NCBI GenBank assembly: GCA_023374025.1
Contig: SIJG01000132.1
Location: 155,453-219,452 of the forward strand
Length of the DNA stretch: 64,000 nt
From: Heterodera schachtii
Taxonomy: Eukaryota > Nematoda > Chromadorea > Rhabditida > Heteroderidae
Reading direction: 5' to 3'
Shown here: piece by piece, positions 22,013 to 33,979 of the stretch
Position numbering within the stretch: the stretch's first letter is position 1
Layout of the letters: each line of letters starts with the position of its first letter
Notes under the pieces: model-generated
The model's input: the letters and a program-made list of their open reading frames with translations, nothing else
The model's database searches: none
Told to the model about the DNA's origin: nothing
Program-made: the position numbers and the translations under genes

Positions 22013-23282
22013 TAGAGATCGGACAAGAGGGTCGGTCGAACGGTTTCGGTTAAAAACCGAAAAAAAACCGAAACCGAAAAAAACCGAAAAACTCAAAAAA
22101 TTCTCGGTCGAACGGTTTCGGTTAAAAAACCGAAAAAAACCGAACCGAAAAAAACCGAAGAAAAATTTTCGGTATATCGTTTCGGTTTCGGTTTTTTTTT
22201 TGAATTTTTATATTTTTTCCAAAAAAAGCAATAAAACATTTTTATTAACAGAAAAAGCTAAAGATCACCTCTGAACTAAATTGTAAAGCTATTGAAGCTC
22301 TATTGAATGGTGTACTAAAGTTTGGAAAATGATAGAAAAGGCAGTCAAAAACATGTTTTTGCTCATTGATTCTAAAAAAACCACAAAGATTAGTTTTAGC
22401 GATTTGGTGCCCTTTTTGACGTTTTTTCCCGAAAAATTACAAAATTCAAAAAAATCGGAAAAATACACCCCTAAGAAATGATCTAAAAAAATTCAGAGAA
22501 TATACCTTTATGAATTGAAAAATTTTCACAAAAATTGTTCGCCAAAATTCATTTTTTTTCGGGACCCACGCGTTTGGGCGCTGGCCTATAAACATATTAA
22601 GATTTCGAATGTTACCAAACATGTTGGATTTGGATGACATAGAAAAAAGTTATAAAAAGTTATAGTTGAAGAACATCCTGGCGCCCAAACGCCAGCGCCC
22701 AAAATTTAGTTTTTTGAATTAGTTTTACGTGTTTTGCTCCTTAAAAATCATTAATAAAAAAATTTAAATGCCTTTTTTCGTGCCTTTTTCGGGATTTTTG
22801 TGCCTTTTTTAGTGCCATTTTGCGCTTTTTGGTGCCTTAATTGCCAGCTCTAGCCATAACTTTAAGGCCGGCGGTGCTGATAAGCGCCGCTGTGAAATTT
22901 TTTTGTAATTTTAATGCTATTTGTTAGCAGATTTTGTCTAAAAATACCAAATTTTGAGATTTTGGGCTAATTTTTTAAGAAAAGATAGCTTTTTGGGGGG
23001 TCGGCGGTGCCGATAGGCGCCGCCGGAGGAAAATTTTAAGAATTTTTAATGAATTTTGTTAAAAAATGGCCAACTGATTTGTCAAAAAAGTCGGTCGATT
23101 GTTTCGGTTTTTTTATTATTTCGGTCGAACGGTTTCGGTTAAAAAACCGAAAAAAACCGAAACCGAAAAAAACCGAAAAACTCAAAAATTTCTCGGTCGG
23201 TTTTTTTCGGTTAAAAACCGAAACCGAAAATCGAAAAATACCGAAAAAAACCGAAAAAAAAAACCGACCGGTCCGATCTCTA
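22013..23282. mobile_element. hAT-like non-autonomous element A (TAGAGATCGGAC ends)
   Basis: It starts TAGAGATCGGAC at 22013 and ends GTCCGATCTCTA at 23282. The 8-bp target duplication CATAAAAC is perfect (22005-22012 and 23283-23290), as expected for hAT. Just inside each end is an array of CGGTTTCGGTTAAAAACCGA and AAAAAACCGAAACCG units (22030-22195 and 23095-23265). The interior carries a dimer of the GC-hairpin repeat at about 22867 and 23001. No transposase frame was found. Length is 1270 bp. Confidence 0.9.
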
Positions 23283-24120
23283 CATAAAACCATGTTCAAC
23301 GACCCCGAAAATCTCTATTTGCAAAAAAAAAAAAATTGTAATCAAAAGGGTCCCCCCTACGGGGTTTCATCCTGCCATCTAAACTATAAAAGTGCCAAAT
23401 GCGTTAATCCACGCGGAAAATTGATGCTGAATTAATTACTCAATTTGAAGGAAACTGAAGCGAATTTTGTTGGGCAGTTCGTGGCACGGAAATCGCATAA
23501 TTTTGCCACGGATATATACGTAAAAATGAGGCGCTTCTTCGTCAACGAAACTTTGCCCATAAAATCTTCCATCGAAATTGTAGTTCTTGTAAATTTTGAA
23601 TGTTTTCCAAATGGTCAATTCGGGTTGGCAGTCGAAATGCGTGTCCACAAACGCATCGAAACGGGGCGAAATCGGAGCAAATTTGAAGCCGAGTTGAGGA
23701 CGACGAAAGAATGGCAGAATATCCATCCAAATGTCGTTGCAAATCCAGCTGAAATGTATAACATTAAATGTTTAGAGGTTCTCAGGTGTACGAATTTTGT
23801 TTCCCAGAGGCGGCAGAGTTTTATAATTTTTGATTGCACGTACATATTCTTGATTCTATTCGTGCCAATAATCATTGCCATTTCCATGTATTTGTTTCGA
23901 TTTTTTTAATTGTGAATTTTGTTGAATTTGTTCAAATCAGGGTTTGGGGGTCGAATTTGGTCGAAATGGATATCAGAATCGAATCCTAATGCAAAAATCT
24001 GAGCACTCACATTTTCTTCCGTCCTCCAAATGGTGTCACAAAAGAAGCCGACGATGACGATTGCTTTTCATTTTCAACGGCGGACAAAAGTTTTTGCTTT
24101 TTCTCGGCAGGCGGTGCCAT

Positions 24121-24469
24121 TAAATAAAAATTGATTTCGAGCCAAAAAATAAAAACCAATTAAAACAAATTAGTAAGAAAAAGTGAGACATATAAAAGAG
24201 TTGCAGTAATACTGCCGATGGTCCAAGGTTAAAATTTTGTTTTAAAAAGTCGTGAAACAGGTTTATGTACGTCGTGGGGGGGGGGGGGGGTTCAGTTGGT
24301 CGCTGATCACGAATCTGACATTCAGCAGGGGGAGGGGGAATTACTAACAGACTTTAACAGAAACTAAGGTCGCGCATCTCATTGTTTTGGGAAACAAACT
24401 AAAAAATAGAAAGTTGCGAGGTTGAAAAAATTAAAGGTTTTTGTTGGGTTTTTGAAAATATTTTGGATA
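24121..24469. other. 5' flank of copy A, with G run
   Basis: Upstream of the ATG at 24120 on the minus strand. It holds a run of about 14 G near 24276-24290 and no recognisable promoter motif. Confidence 0.4.
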
Positions 24470-27400
24470 TTGACTAGTGATAGTCCAATTAAGGTACTAT
24501 TGCATTCCACATTAAATGTGGTACCAAATTTTGGAACTGTCTCACCCTCGGTGGGACTTAAAAGAAGGTTGAGAAATGTTTTGAAAGTTTTAAATCGAAA
24601 TTTTCATTTTTAATTTTTGCTCAAAGTTTTTCAAAAGATCGCTTATTTTTCACTGTTTTGTCGAACCGCGGAATCATGCGGATTTGAAATTTCAAAGAGG
24701 AAGAGTTTCTATGATTTTTAACAGAAAAATAATAACTAAAAAACATTCATTTTTTCATTGTTTTTTGGAGCACGAAATAGTGCGTGGGAAGGGGAGGGAG
24801 GGCTAGACGACGAGGGAATTCCTAACAAAGGGGCGCACCCCATCGAATTTTTCCATGTTTCATTTGCATAAGCACCCAAAATCAACTGCTGAAATTGACT
24901 AGTGATAGTCCAATTAAGGTACTATTGCATTCCACATTAATGTGGTACCCAAATTTTGGAACTGTCTCGCCCTCGGGTGGGACTTAAAAGAAGGTGTGGA
25001 GAAAAATGTTTGAAGTTTTCAAGTCGAAATTTTCATTTTTAAATTTTATTCGTCGTTTTTAAAAAGGCGCTTATTGCTTCACGGTTTTCGAATCACGGAA
25101 TCGTGCGGGTTTAAAATTTATAAGCCGAAAAGTTTCTATTATTTTTAACAAAAAATCAAAAAAAGAATCATTTGTTTTTTCATCATTTTTTAGACCCTGA
25201 AATAGTGCAGGAAAAGGGGAGGGTTAGACGACGGGGGAATTCCTTACAAAGGGACGCACCCCATCGGATTTTTCCAATTTTCATTTCCATTAGCACCCAA
25301 AATCCCCCACCTAAATTGACTAGTGATAGTCCAATTAAGGTACTATTACGTTCCACATTTATGTGGCACCCAAATTTTGGAACTGTCTCGCCCTCGGGTG
25401 GGACTTAAAAGAAGGTGTGGAGAAAAATGTTTGAAGTTTTCAAGTCGAAATTTTCATTTTTAAATTTTATTCAGTCGTTTTTAAAAAGGCGCTTATTGTT
25501 CACGGTTTTCGAATCACGGAATCGTGCGGGTTTAAAATTTATAAGCCGAAAAGTTTCTATGATTTTTAACAAAAAATCAAAAAAAGAATCATTTGTTTTT
25601 TCATCATTTTTTAGACCCTGAAATAGTGCATGAAAAGGGGAGGGTTAGACGACGGGGGAATTCCTTACAAAGGGACGCACCCCATCGAATTTTTCCAATT
25701 TTCATTTCCATTAGCACCCAAAATCCCCCACCTAAATTGACTAGTGATAGTCCAATTAAGGTACTATTACATTCCACATTTATGTGGCACCCAAATTTTG
25801 GAACTGTCTCGCCCTCGGGTGGGACTTAAAAGAAGGTGTGGAGAAAAATGTTTGAAGTTTTCAAGTCGAAATTTTCATTTTTAAATTTTATTCGTTCGTT
25901 TTTAAAAAGGCGCTTATTGTTCACGGTTTTCGAATCACGGAATCGTGCGGGTTTAAAATTTATAAGCCGAAAAGTTTCTATGATTTTTAACAAAAAATCA
26001 AAAAAAGAATCATTTGTTTTTTCATCATTTTTAGACCCTGAAATAGTGCAGGAAAAGAGGAGGGTTAGACGACGGGGGAATTCCTTACAAAGGGACGCAC
26101 CCCATCGGATTTTTCCAATTTTCATTTCCATTAGCACCCAAAATCCCCCACCTAAATTGACTAGTGATAGTCCAATTAAGGTACTATTACATTCCACATT
26201 TATGTGGCACCCAAATTTTGGAACTGTCTCGCCCTCGGGTGGGACTTAAAAGAAGGTGTGGAGAAAAATGTTTGAAGTTTTCAAGTCGAAATTTTCATTT
26301 TTAAATTTTATTCAGTTCGTTTTTAAAAAGGCGCTTATTGTTCACGGTTTTCGAATCACGGAATCGTGCGGGTTTAAAATTTATAAGCCGAAAAGTTTCT
26401 ATTATTTTTAACAAAAAAACAAAAAAAGAATCAGTTGTTTTTTCATCATTTTTAGACCCTGAAATAGTGCATGAAAAGGGGAGGGTTAGACGACGGGGGA
26501 ATTCCTTACAAAGGGACGCACCCCATCGATTTTTCCAATTTTCGTTTCCATTAGCACCCAAAATCCCCCACCTAAATTGACTAGTGATAGTCCAATTAAG
26601 GTACTATTACATTCCACATTTATGTGGCACCCAAATTTTGGAACTGTCTCGCCCTCGGGTGGGACTTAAAAGAAGGTGTGGAGAAAATGTTTGAAGTTTT
26701 CAAGTCGACATTTTCATTTTTAAATTTTATTCGTCGTTTTTAAAAAGGCGCTTATTGTTCACGGTTTTCGAATCACGGAATCGTGCGGGTTTAAAATTTA
26801 TAAGCCGAAAAGTTTCTATTATTTTTAACAAAAAAACAAAAAAGAATCAGTTGTTTTTCATCATTTTTAGACCCTGAAATAGTGCATGAAAAGGGGAGGG
26901 TTAGACGACGGGGGAATTCCTTACAAAGGGACGCACCCCATCGGATTTTTCCAATTTTCATTTCCATTAGCACCCAAAATCCCCCACCTAAATTGACTAG
27001 TGATAGTCCAATTAAGGTACTATTACATTCCACATTTATGTGGCACCCAAATTTTGGAACTGTCTCGCCCTCGGGTGGGACTTAAAAGAAGGTGTGGAGA
27101 AAAATGTTTGAAGTTTTCAAGTCGACATTTTCATTTTTAAATTTTATTCGTCGTTTTTAAAAAAGCGCTTATTTTTCACGCTTTTCGAATCGCCGAACCG
27201 TGCGGGTTTAAAATTTATAAGCCGAAAGTTTCCATTATTTTTAACAAAAAAGCAAAAAAAGAATCAGTTGTTTTTTCATCATTTTTTAGACCCTGAAATA
27301 GTGCATGAAAAGGGGAGGGTTAGACGACGGGGGAATTCCTTACAAAGGGACGCACCCCATCGAATTTTTCCAATTTTCATTTCCATTAGCACCCAAAATC

Positions 27401-27834
27401 CCCCACCTAAATTGACTAGTGATAGTCCAATTAAGGTACTATTACATTCCACATTTATGTGGCACCCAAATTTTGGAACTGTCTCGCCCTCGGGTGGGAC
27501 TTAAAAGAAGGTGTGGAGAAAAATGTTTGAAGTTTTCAAGTCGACATTTTCATTTTTAAATTTTATTCAGTCGTTTTTAAAAAAGCGCTTATTTTTCACG
27601 CTTTTCGAATCAGCCGAACCGTGCGGGTTTAAAATTTATAAGCCGAAAGTTTCTATTATTTTTAACAAAAAAGCAAAAAAAAAGAATCAGTTGTTTTTTC
27701 ATCATTTTTTAGACCCTGAAATAGTGCATGAAAAGGGGAGGGTTAGACGACGGGGGAATTCCTTACAAAGGGACGCACCCCATCGAATTTTTCCATGTTT
27801 CATTTGCATAAGCACCCAAAATCCACTGCTGAAA
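24470..27834. repeat. Tandem array of eight units of about 420 bp
   Basis: The landmark TTGACTAGTGATAGTCCAAT recurs at about 24470, 24895, 25316, 25737, 26157, 26577, 26993 and 27412, and the array ends near 27834. Unit lengths are 416-425 bp. Each unit contains the palindrome CCACATTTATGTGG, a GGAACTGTCTCGCCCTCGGG block and GGGACGCACCCCATCG. Units 3-7 are near-identical; the first unit and the end of the last share the variant ending GCATAAGCACCCAAAATC with ACTGCTGAAATTGAC, absent from the interior. Frames of 60-137 codons on both strands repeat with the unit and are broken by indels in some copies, so I do not call a gene. Confidence 0.95.
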
Positions 27835-28289
27835 TTGACCAATTAATCTCACAAAAGCTGCAATTAAAATTTTATGAAAATTTTTTAAAAATTTCAGGAG
27901 AAACGGTGCGGGGGGTAATTATGAGGAGAAGGTGGGGGGAGGAAATGAGCTGTCTGTTTTCCCGTGCCCATCCATAAAAACCTTGGAAAATTTTATAAGA
28001 AAATTTTGCAAAATTTTCAGCATTTTAGAAAAAAGGTTTGTAAAAACTTCGTAATTCATGAAAAAATTTTGAAAAATCGCTGAAACTCGAACTTTTTTGA
28101 AATTTTCTCTAAAAATATGCTTTTTAAAATTAAACAAGAAACTTTTAAAAAATAATTTTCTGGGGAAACCATCCGGGGCGGGGGATGTTACGGGGGAAAC
28201 GGCGAACGCGGGGTGAGGAGGGGACGTGTGCCACCGTCACTCGTTGGTGTACGTCCGCAACATCCTTCTCATTAGCGTAAATCGGTGTC
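27835..28289. other. No feature seen
   Basis: AT-rich with a GC-richer patch (28160-28260) flanking the C-terminal block of the next pseudogene. No repeat landmark recognised. Confidence 0.4.
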
Positions 28290-29524
28290 CGTAACATCCG
28301 CCTCATTAACAGAAATGTCAATTTTGTTCCATCGCTCTTCAAATCGCCACTCTTTCGCCTCCCTTTCCCATTCCGCCCATTTGCGTTGGTCGCGCAAAAG
28401 CGGACAACGCACAAGCAAAAAGCGGTTGCGTTCATACTGCTTCAATGTCATTAACTCCTCGCCGCCGTCGCCGCTTAATTTGTTGTCAGCTCAAAGGGTA
28501 CGACGGTGTCGCCGGTTCACGGGCGCCAAGAAAAAACGACGATGAAATTGGCGGGAGACGAGGCATTGACAAATGCCTAAAATTACAGGCCTTTTAGTTT
28601 CCGAAATCCTGTCCGGTGAGTCCCACTCGGAAAAGCCTGGTCCGGGTTCAAACCTCCGGGCCGATTGGAGAGTCGAACTAAAGTCAAATGTGTTGGTTTT
28701 GGGCAATTAATGTGAATTAAAAAAAAATAATAAATTTTCAACTTTTTGTTCGAATTCCTATTCGGGGTTTTGAATTGGAAAATATCGTTCATTTTTCTTG
28801 ATTTTTTTATAAATACTCTAGACTTCATATATAAAATTCAATTCAAATTCATGAAAAACTATTCTTCAAACTAAAAACACCTTTCCTGCTAATTTGGCAC
28901 AAATTCGGGCGTAAAAATGCAATTCAACATTTGAAAATAGAAGAAATAAATTCAAGAGTGTAGGTACATAAGAAAATGATGAAATGGGCGGAGGAGGCGT
29001 GTGTTCTACTCTCGCCCGTGGCCATCCCATAATTAACCCGATTTTTGAATATTATTCCCTATAAACCATCCAACCAGAAATTAATGACCGTTTTGAATCC
29101 ATCCATTTTTGCCGACCACTGCTGCTTTGAGTGGTGGCACCGGAGCAACTTTGCCGGACCATTGTTGTTGTCTGCCATCGGCGGAAACAACAACCATTTG
29201 GCCAAAGCTTGGCGCTATTATTGGACGCATTGGCACTGGCACTGTCGTCAATGGCCGGAAATTTGGGCGAAAAGTGCCCAATTGTCAGCGAACGGAGTGC
29301 CGGACAATCGCTGAGGACGGCAAATTGTTGGCGCAACCAGCACAAATCATGGGCCGACCATACAACAAATGAGCAAATGTTGTGTTTGAGCATTGGCCAA
29401 ATGTTTGGCAGGGCAAACACCGAAATCGACCACTTATTTTTTCAATGGCCAAATTTGTGTCGCAGCAAGCGGTGAAAAGGTGCCGAAAATGGTTGAGAAA
29501 AGTGGCAACATTGTGGTCAATGTA
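28290..29524 (-). pseudogene. F-box-like family protein, decayed copy D
   Basis: Exon-3 block: 29524 to about 29055 on the minus strand, starting YIDHNVATFLNHFRHLF after a TTTTTAG acceptor. It shifts frame near 29430 (LRQQFAVLSDCPALRSLTIG) and again near 29220 (AKWLLFPPMADNNNGPAKLL). Exon-4 block: about 28560-28290, NFIVVFSWRP, an in-frame TGA, TGDTVVPFELTTN, a frameshift, then YERNRFLLVRCPLLRD, KWAEWEREAKEW and NKIDISVNE. At least three frameshifts and one stop show that it is dead. Of the copies here this has the FLLVRCP..RD..KWAEWE type of C-terminus, so it belongs to a different subfamily from copies B and E. The 490 bp between the blocks include a GTCCGGGTTCAAACCTCCGG patch, possibly a SINE-like insertion. 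Confidence 0.7.
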
Positions 29525-30257
29525 ACTAAAAAGTAGAGACACAGTTTTTTTCTTTTTGGGGAGTTCGACATTTTGAAAGAAGCCTGGACCTACATAAATT
29601 TTCGGGACAAAAAACCTGGAAATTCCAGGTTCATGAAAAACCCTAGGCCTTGCCAAGGTCGGAAGCCAGGCTTCGACCTGAATTTTTTTGACTTGCTGGA
29701 CGGATTTTCTAAATAAACTCAGGGAAAACCATGTTCAGGATAAATCCATGCCTTTTCAAGGCGGACCCAGGCTTGGGCCTGCATATTTTTCAAATTTGTT
29801 TGGAAAAGTACTATTAGATTTAAAATTTTGTTAAAGAAATTAAAAACACTGAATTGGCAATATAATTTATTTTTAATCTATTAAACATTTTTTGATAATT
29901 TGTTTTGTGAAGAGCCATGAAAACCATTTTTGCTGCCCTAAATAACTTATGAATTTCCGCGCGCCCAATGGCCAAATAAATATACAAATTTTGAGGACAG
30001 GCCAAATTTATTTATCAGTTTAAGCCACAGATTTGATGATTGTGCCGATTGGTTAATTCTTGTTTGGGCATATTAAGAGGGCAAAGATTTATATGTTAAT
30101 GCATTTTTTAAACTGATACTTTGGCAATTTTAATATATATTTTATTTAATATGTAATTAGCTTTTATTTCTCGTACATAAAAATCTTTGCCCTAGTATTT
30201 GGAACACAATTTTTTTTGATGAACTCTGTCCTGAGCGTAAAAAGGCCGACTGCTCCG
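29525..30257. other. No gene recognised
   Basis: Contains two short related segments with CCAGGCTTCGACCTG and CCAGGCTTGGGCCTGCA (29665 and 29768), suggesting a diverged tandem pair. Otherwise AT-rich. Confidence 0.4.
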
Positions 30258-31190
30258 AAAAAATCTTGTAAAAGCTCCAACTAAATGCTGGAAGTTTTCG
30301 ATTAACAGGTGGAATCATCACGAAAGCGTTTTTCAAGACCTGGGGAGCACAAACAACGCCCAAGAAGGGTTCTATTTGGCTTTAAAAATGCAAATATCCA
30401 GTGTACAACCCCTATTATCGAATGAAAATGAATTAATAAGTTATACTTTTCAATTATCGGACTCATAGTTTTCTAAAGAAGAACGTTTGCAGTCGATAAA
30501 CTGCGGCAGTATAAGTTGGACCCAAGTCAGGGGATAAGAATTCGAGAACGGAAAACAACATACAGAGACAATTGATTTGGCTATACGGAATTTGGTTGAA
30601 GCGTGATACGATTGAGAATCGTAATGAAACTAAAATCTCCTCAAATTCATACATAAACGGGCTGGCCATTCCCAGGATCGTAGAAAATGCGAGAAAGTGT
30701 GAATGATCGAAATGGGAAAAGAATGAAAAATATAATGACTTGGGAAATATCAGGAAGGAATTTGCGGAGAAAAGATCCGAGAACAAAGGGGGAGTGACCA
30801 GAAATGTACGACTTATGCGCAATGATTTTAGAAACTGGGATTATCTTATAACCAAAAGGAAAATTTCAAAAAGCAGATATTTGCATTAGTTGGAGCTTTA
30901 CAAGATTTTTTCCCTTTGAACTTCGTCTTAGACAACATATTGGACAATTATGAAAAATCAAAGGCAGATATTGGCATCGTGATCCTATACTCTGTACGTA
31001 GAGAAGAAAGATTGGAATTATTCGGCTGTGCTAGAAGAAATTTTGCCACATTTGCTCCCGTTTGCCTTTGGGAAAGGCATTTTCTTCTTTTTATAATGAT
31101 ATAAAATAAAATTTCCATTTAATTTTTTTTAAATGTCTATGTCCTCAAATGTCGGGTCCTCAAAAGTCGGGTCCTCAAATGTCGGGGATT
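30258..31190. repeat. Dispersed element, copy 1 (inverted copy at 45790-47060)
   Basis: The whole stretch recurs inverted at 47060-45790. One 62-codon frame (30916-31104) is residue-for-residue identical to the one at 46154-45966, so duplication is recent. The right end has the CCTCAAATGTCGGG array (31140-31190). Inside, CTTGTAAAAGCTCCAACTA (about 30267) and TAGTTGGAGCTTTACAAG (about 30890) form a second inverted pair, suggesting one element nested in another. The left array seen in copy 2 is missing here. Confidence 0.8.
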
Positions 31191-31892
31191 TTTCAAATAA
31201 AAAGTCTTTTCTAGGGTAATTTGTGGCGATGATAACGAATATGGCCTTTATTTTTCAAAATTCCGAATCCCGAACCCGAATTCGAACAAAAATTCTACCT
31301 TCATAAATAACAAATAAAACATATTTTTAGGGGTTTTCGACATCCATTTTGACCTATATAAAACTCTAACACGAACAAAAAATGGATTTTGGTATAATAG
31401 GGATGGTAGCTTATTTTTTCGTAAAAGAATGTTTTCAGTACCCAAAAAATAATAAACGGGAAATAACAATTTAAAAGCAAAATTCGCAAAAGGGAGCATG
31501 CGAAGACGGAGCAAGTAGTGGGGCGAGACGGAGGGCGGAGGAAAAAGTGTGCGGCGGTTTTTTAGCGCAATAAGCTAAATTCAATCTTTTATATTTGACA
31601 TTCTTTTACCATTTTCTGACTATTGGTTTAAAAATAGTTTTAACGATTTTGAGGGCCTATAACATGCGTTCGGTTCGACCTCATTCCATGATTTTTAGAC
31701 TTAGCTCGTTTAATTTTCCAAAATGGATGTCATATCCGTCTTCAGCGACCTCGAAAACCCCTAAAAAATGTTTTCTTTATAAGGTAGAATTTTTGTTCGA
31801 ATTCGGGATTCGGAATTTTAAAAATAAAGGTTCATATTCGTGATCAGCGCCACAAATTACCCTAGAAAAGACTTTTTATTTGAAAATCACAA
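31185..31892. mobile_element. Foldback-type element with about 170-bp inverted repeats
   Basis: CAAATAAAAAGTCTTTTCTA at 31194 is matched in inverse by TAGAAAAGACTTTTTATTTG ending at 31883. Similarity continues inward through TTTGTGGCG, the GAATTCGGGTTCGG segment and the CATCCATTTTG segment, to about 31350 and 31715. The loop is about 370 bp without coding potential. Confidence 0.75.
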
Positions 31893-32406
31893 AACCGAAA
31901 AGTACCGATGCTAGCTTTTTCTCACTTAGTTCGAGAAAGAATGGTGTACCAAATGAGAGGTGTATTTTTACAACACTCTTAATGACCGAAATAAGGGATT
32001 TTCTAATCTTATAATTCCGTTTTGACGATTTTTTTTTAAATATAGAATTCTTTTATACGTAATTCAACGTGATTTTCTATTGACCAATATTCCGATTTTT
32101 CTTGACAGTGCTGCCGAAGCAGATAACTTGTACACTTACGTTTAAATGACCGTTTGTTATCCTGAAATGAAACCGAAGGTCATGTTGCCCATGAGAATAG
32201 GGCAGATAAGGGACACAAATTAAGGTATAATAATGCTAAAGTATTAATGTATTAATGAACGTCATTGGTGTGAAAGCATTTTCCGAATGTGGTGCTCATC
32301 CGTTTTTTTGAGTGTCCGCAGTTGGTTTAAAATGGTGTTATAGGAAATGTTTTATAATAAACAAATTAAATTAAAATACAAGTTACAAATAAAAGTAATT
32401 TACCTA
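31893..32406. other. No feature seen
   Basis: AT-rich spacer between two mobile elements. Confidence 0.4.
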
Positions 32407-32414
32407 TTGTATAT

Positions 32415-33656
32415 TAGAGACCGGACGGGATCGGGATCCCGCGGGATTTCTTCGGGATCCCGCGGGATTAAATTCGGGATCCCGACCTCGGGATCCGTCC
32501 CGAACGATTTTTTAAATTCATCGGGATTGATCGGGATCGGGATTTCATCGGGATCCCGAATCGGGATCCCTCCCGACCATTTTACCAATCCCGCGGGATC
32601 CCGCGGGATTGAAGTCACGATAATTTTTGGAAAAATCTCATTTTTTAAATTAAGACCTTGAATTTTAAATTAAAAATTTGTTTATTTTTCTTTAAAAATC
32701 CCTTAAAATCCCAAAAAATTTTCATGAGTCTCAAAATACTTGTGAAAATTTTCAAAATTTGACAAAAAGGTTGACCATTTTGTGACTTTTATTCCTTTAA
32801 AAAAAGAATTATCAAAAATTATTTTTTTTAATTCCTTAAATAATATTTTAAATCTTATTAGGTAGTTTCATGCACAACAATTTCTAAGAATTTTGTGCAA
32901 AAATTAGATTAGAAATTGTTGTCTACGTATTTTTCCTTCGGTGCATATCTGCAGCTCCACAGGACTCTAAAATCCTTATTTTCCTGAAAATTTTGCTCAA
33001 AATCGCTAAAAAATTTTGGTTTTTTGGACAAAATCTATTAACAAATCGCATCCAAAATTACAAAATTTTTCCCGGCGGCGCCTATCGGCGCCGCCGGCCT
33101 CCACCTTGTTCCCTAAAGTTTTTGAAAAAATCTCAGCAAAAAAATCATAAAAATCTGATTTTTTGGCTCCGATGCACTTAATGATTTGCTAATTTTCCTC
33201 AAATTGTTAAAACTGATCATAGGAGGCGAAAATATAAAAATTTATATTAATTAAGTTGTAAAAAACAATTTAAAGCTAGTTGTTAAATGTTCTAATTTTT
33301 GGTCCAAAAATTTAATTTTTTAGGCATGATATTCGAATTTTGAAAATTTTCTAAAAACCTGATATAATTCCCATTCATATTTTTCTTCAATGGAATTGAT
33401 TAATTATAAATATTAGATAAGCATTATAACAAAACTTGACACAAAACGTAAAAAAAAATTGAGTTTTTGCAAATCCCGATAATCCCGCGGGATCCCGAAA
33501 AAAAATCTTCGGGATTGATCGGGATCGGGATTTGGTCGGGATCCCGAGTCGGGATCCGTCCCGATCGTTTTTACGAAATGTTCGGGATTGATCGGGATCG
33601 GGATTCAGTCGGGATCCCGACTCGGGATCCCTCCGACCCCAGTTGTCCGGTCTCTA
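32415..33656. mobile_element. hAT-like non-autonomous element B (TAGAGACCGGAC ends)
   Basis: It starts TAGAGACCGGAC at 32415 and ends GTCCGGTCTCTA at 33656. The 8-bp target duplication TTGTATAT is perfect (32407-32414 and 33657-33664). Inside each end is an array of TCGGGATCCCGCGGGATT and ATCGGGATCGGGATTT units (32430-32610 and 33475-33635). The interior carries one perfect GC hairpin at 33072-33097. Ends and interior match element A at 22013-23282, but the arrays are of unrelated sequence. Length is 1242 bp, no transposase. Confidence 0.92.
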
Positions 33657-33979
33657 TTGTATATACGCTATAATAATTCCAAAAAATAAAAATCCTTAAA
33701 ATCTTGGGCTCGAATATTATTGTAGTTTAAAACGTGTTAAAGTTCAGATAAAAAATATTTGACAAGTAGCTGGGTAACCCATTGTCTAAGTTTTTGAATC
33801 ATTGAATGACCAGAAATAAAAACTTGGTTTTATATCCGATAGGTGAGTAATATCACGGTTAGGAAATGTTGAAAAAAATGTACACATAATTAATTATTTT
33901 TTATCAAGATTTTTGAAATGATTCAAATTCTTTTTTTTAAATAATAAAATTTCTTGAGACTTTGTATATCACTAATAAA

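Larger units (their letters stand above)
20791..24120 (-). pseudogene. F-box-like family protein, exploded copy A
   Basis: Exon 1 is 24120-24011 (ATG at 24120, MAPPAEKKQKLLSAVENEKQ..., donor AT|GTGAG). Exon 2 is 23748-23440 (WICNDIWMDILPFFRRPQLG, SPRFDAFVDTHFDCQPELTI, ELPNKIRFSFLQIE, donor GA|GTAATT). Their phases fit. A partial third exon is at about 21830-21640 (IWDAMSQDIWPIFESSIRHL, LNNLRRFVSPTILTDLTQLK), and a last-exon-like piece PLSPPADQNNEKGANL ends with TGA near 20791. A hAT-like MITE (22013-23282) sits between exons 2 and 3, and another element end at about 21621 cuts exon 3. The YID..V..FL start of exon 3 and all of exon 4 are missing, so the copy is dead although exons 1 and 2 are clean. 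Confidence 0.7.

Noticed and set aside
23440..24120. Copy A as an intact gene
   Set aside because: Exons 1 and 2 are clean, but the start of exon 3 and all of exon 4 could not be found and two elements interrupt the remainder.
24470..27846. Repeated 60-137-codon frames in the 420-bp array
   Set aside because: They follow the repeat unit, occur on both strands and are broken by single-base indels in several units, so there is no sign of selection for coding.
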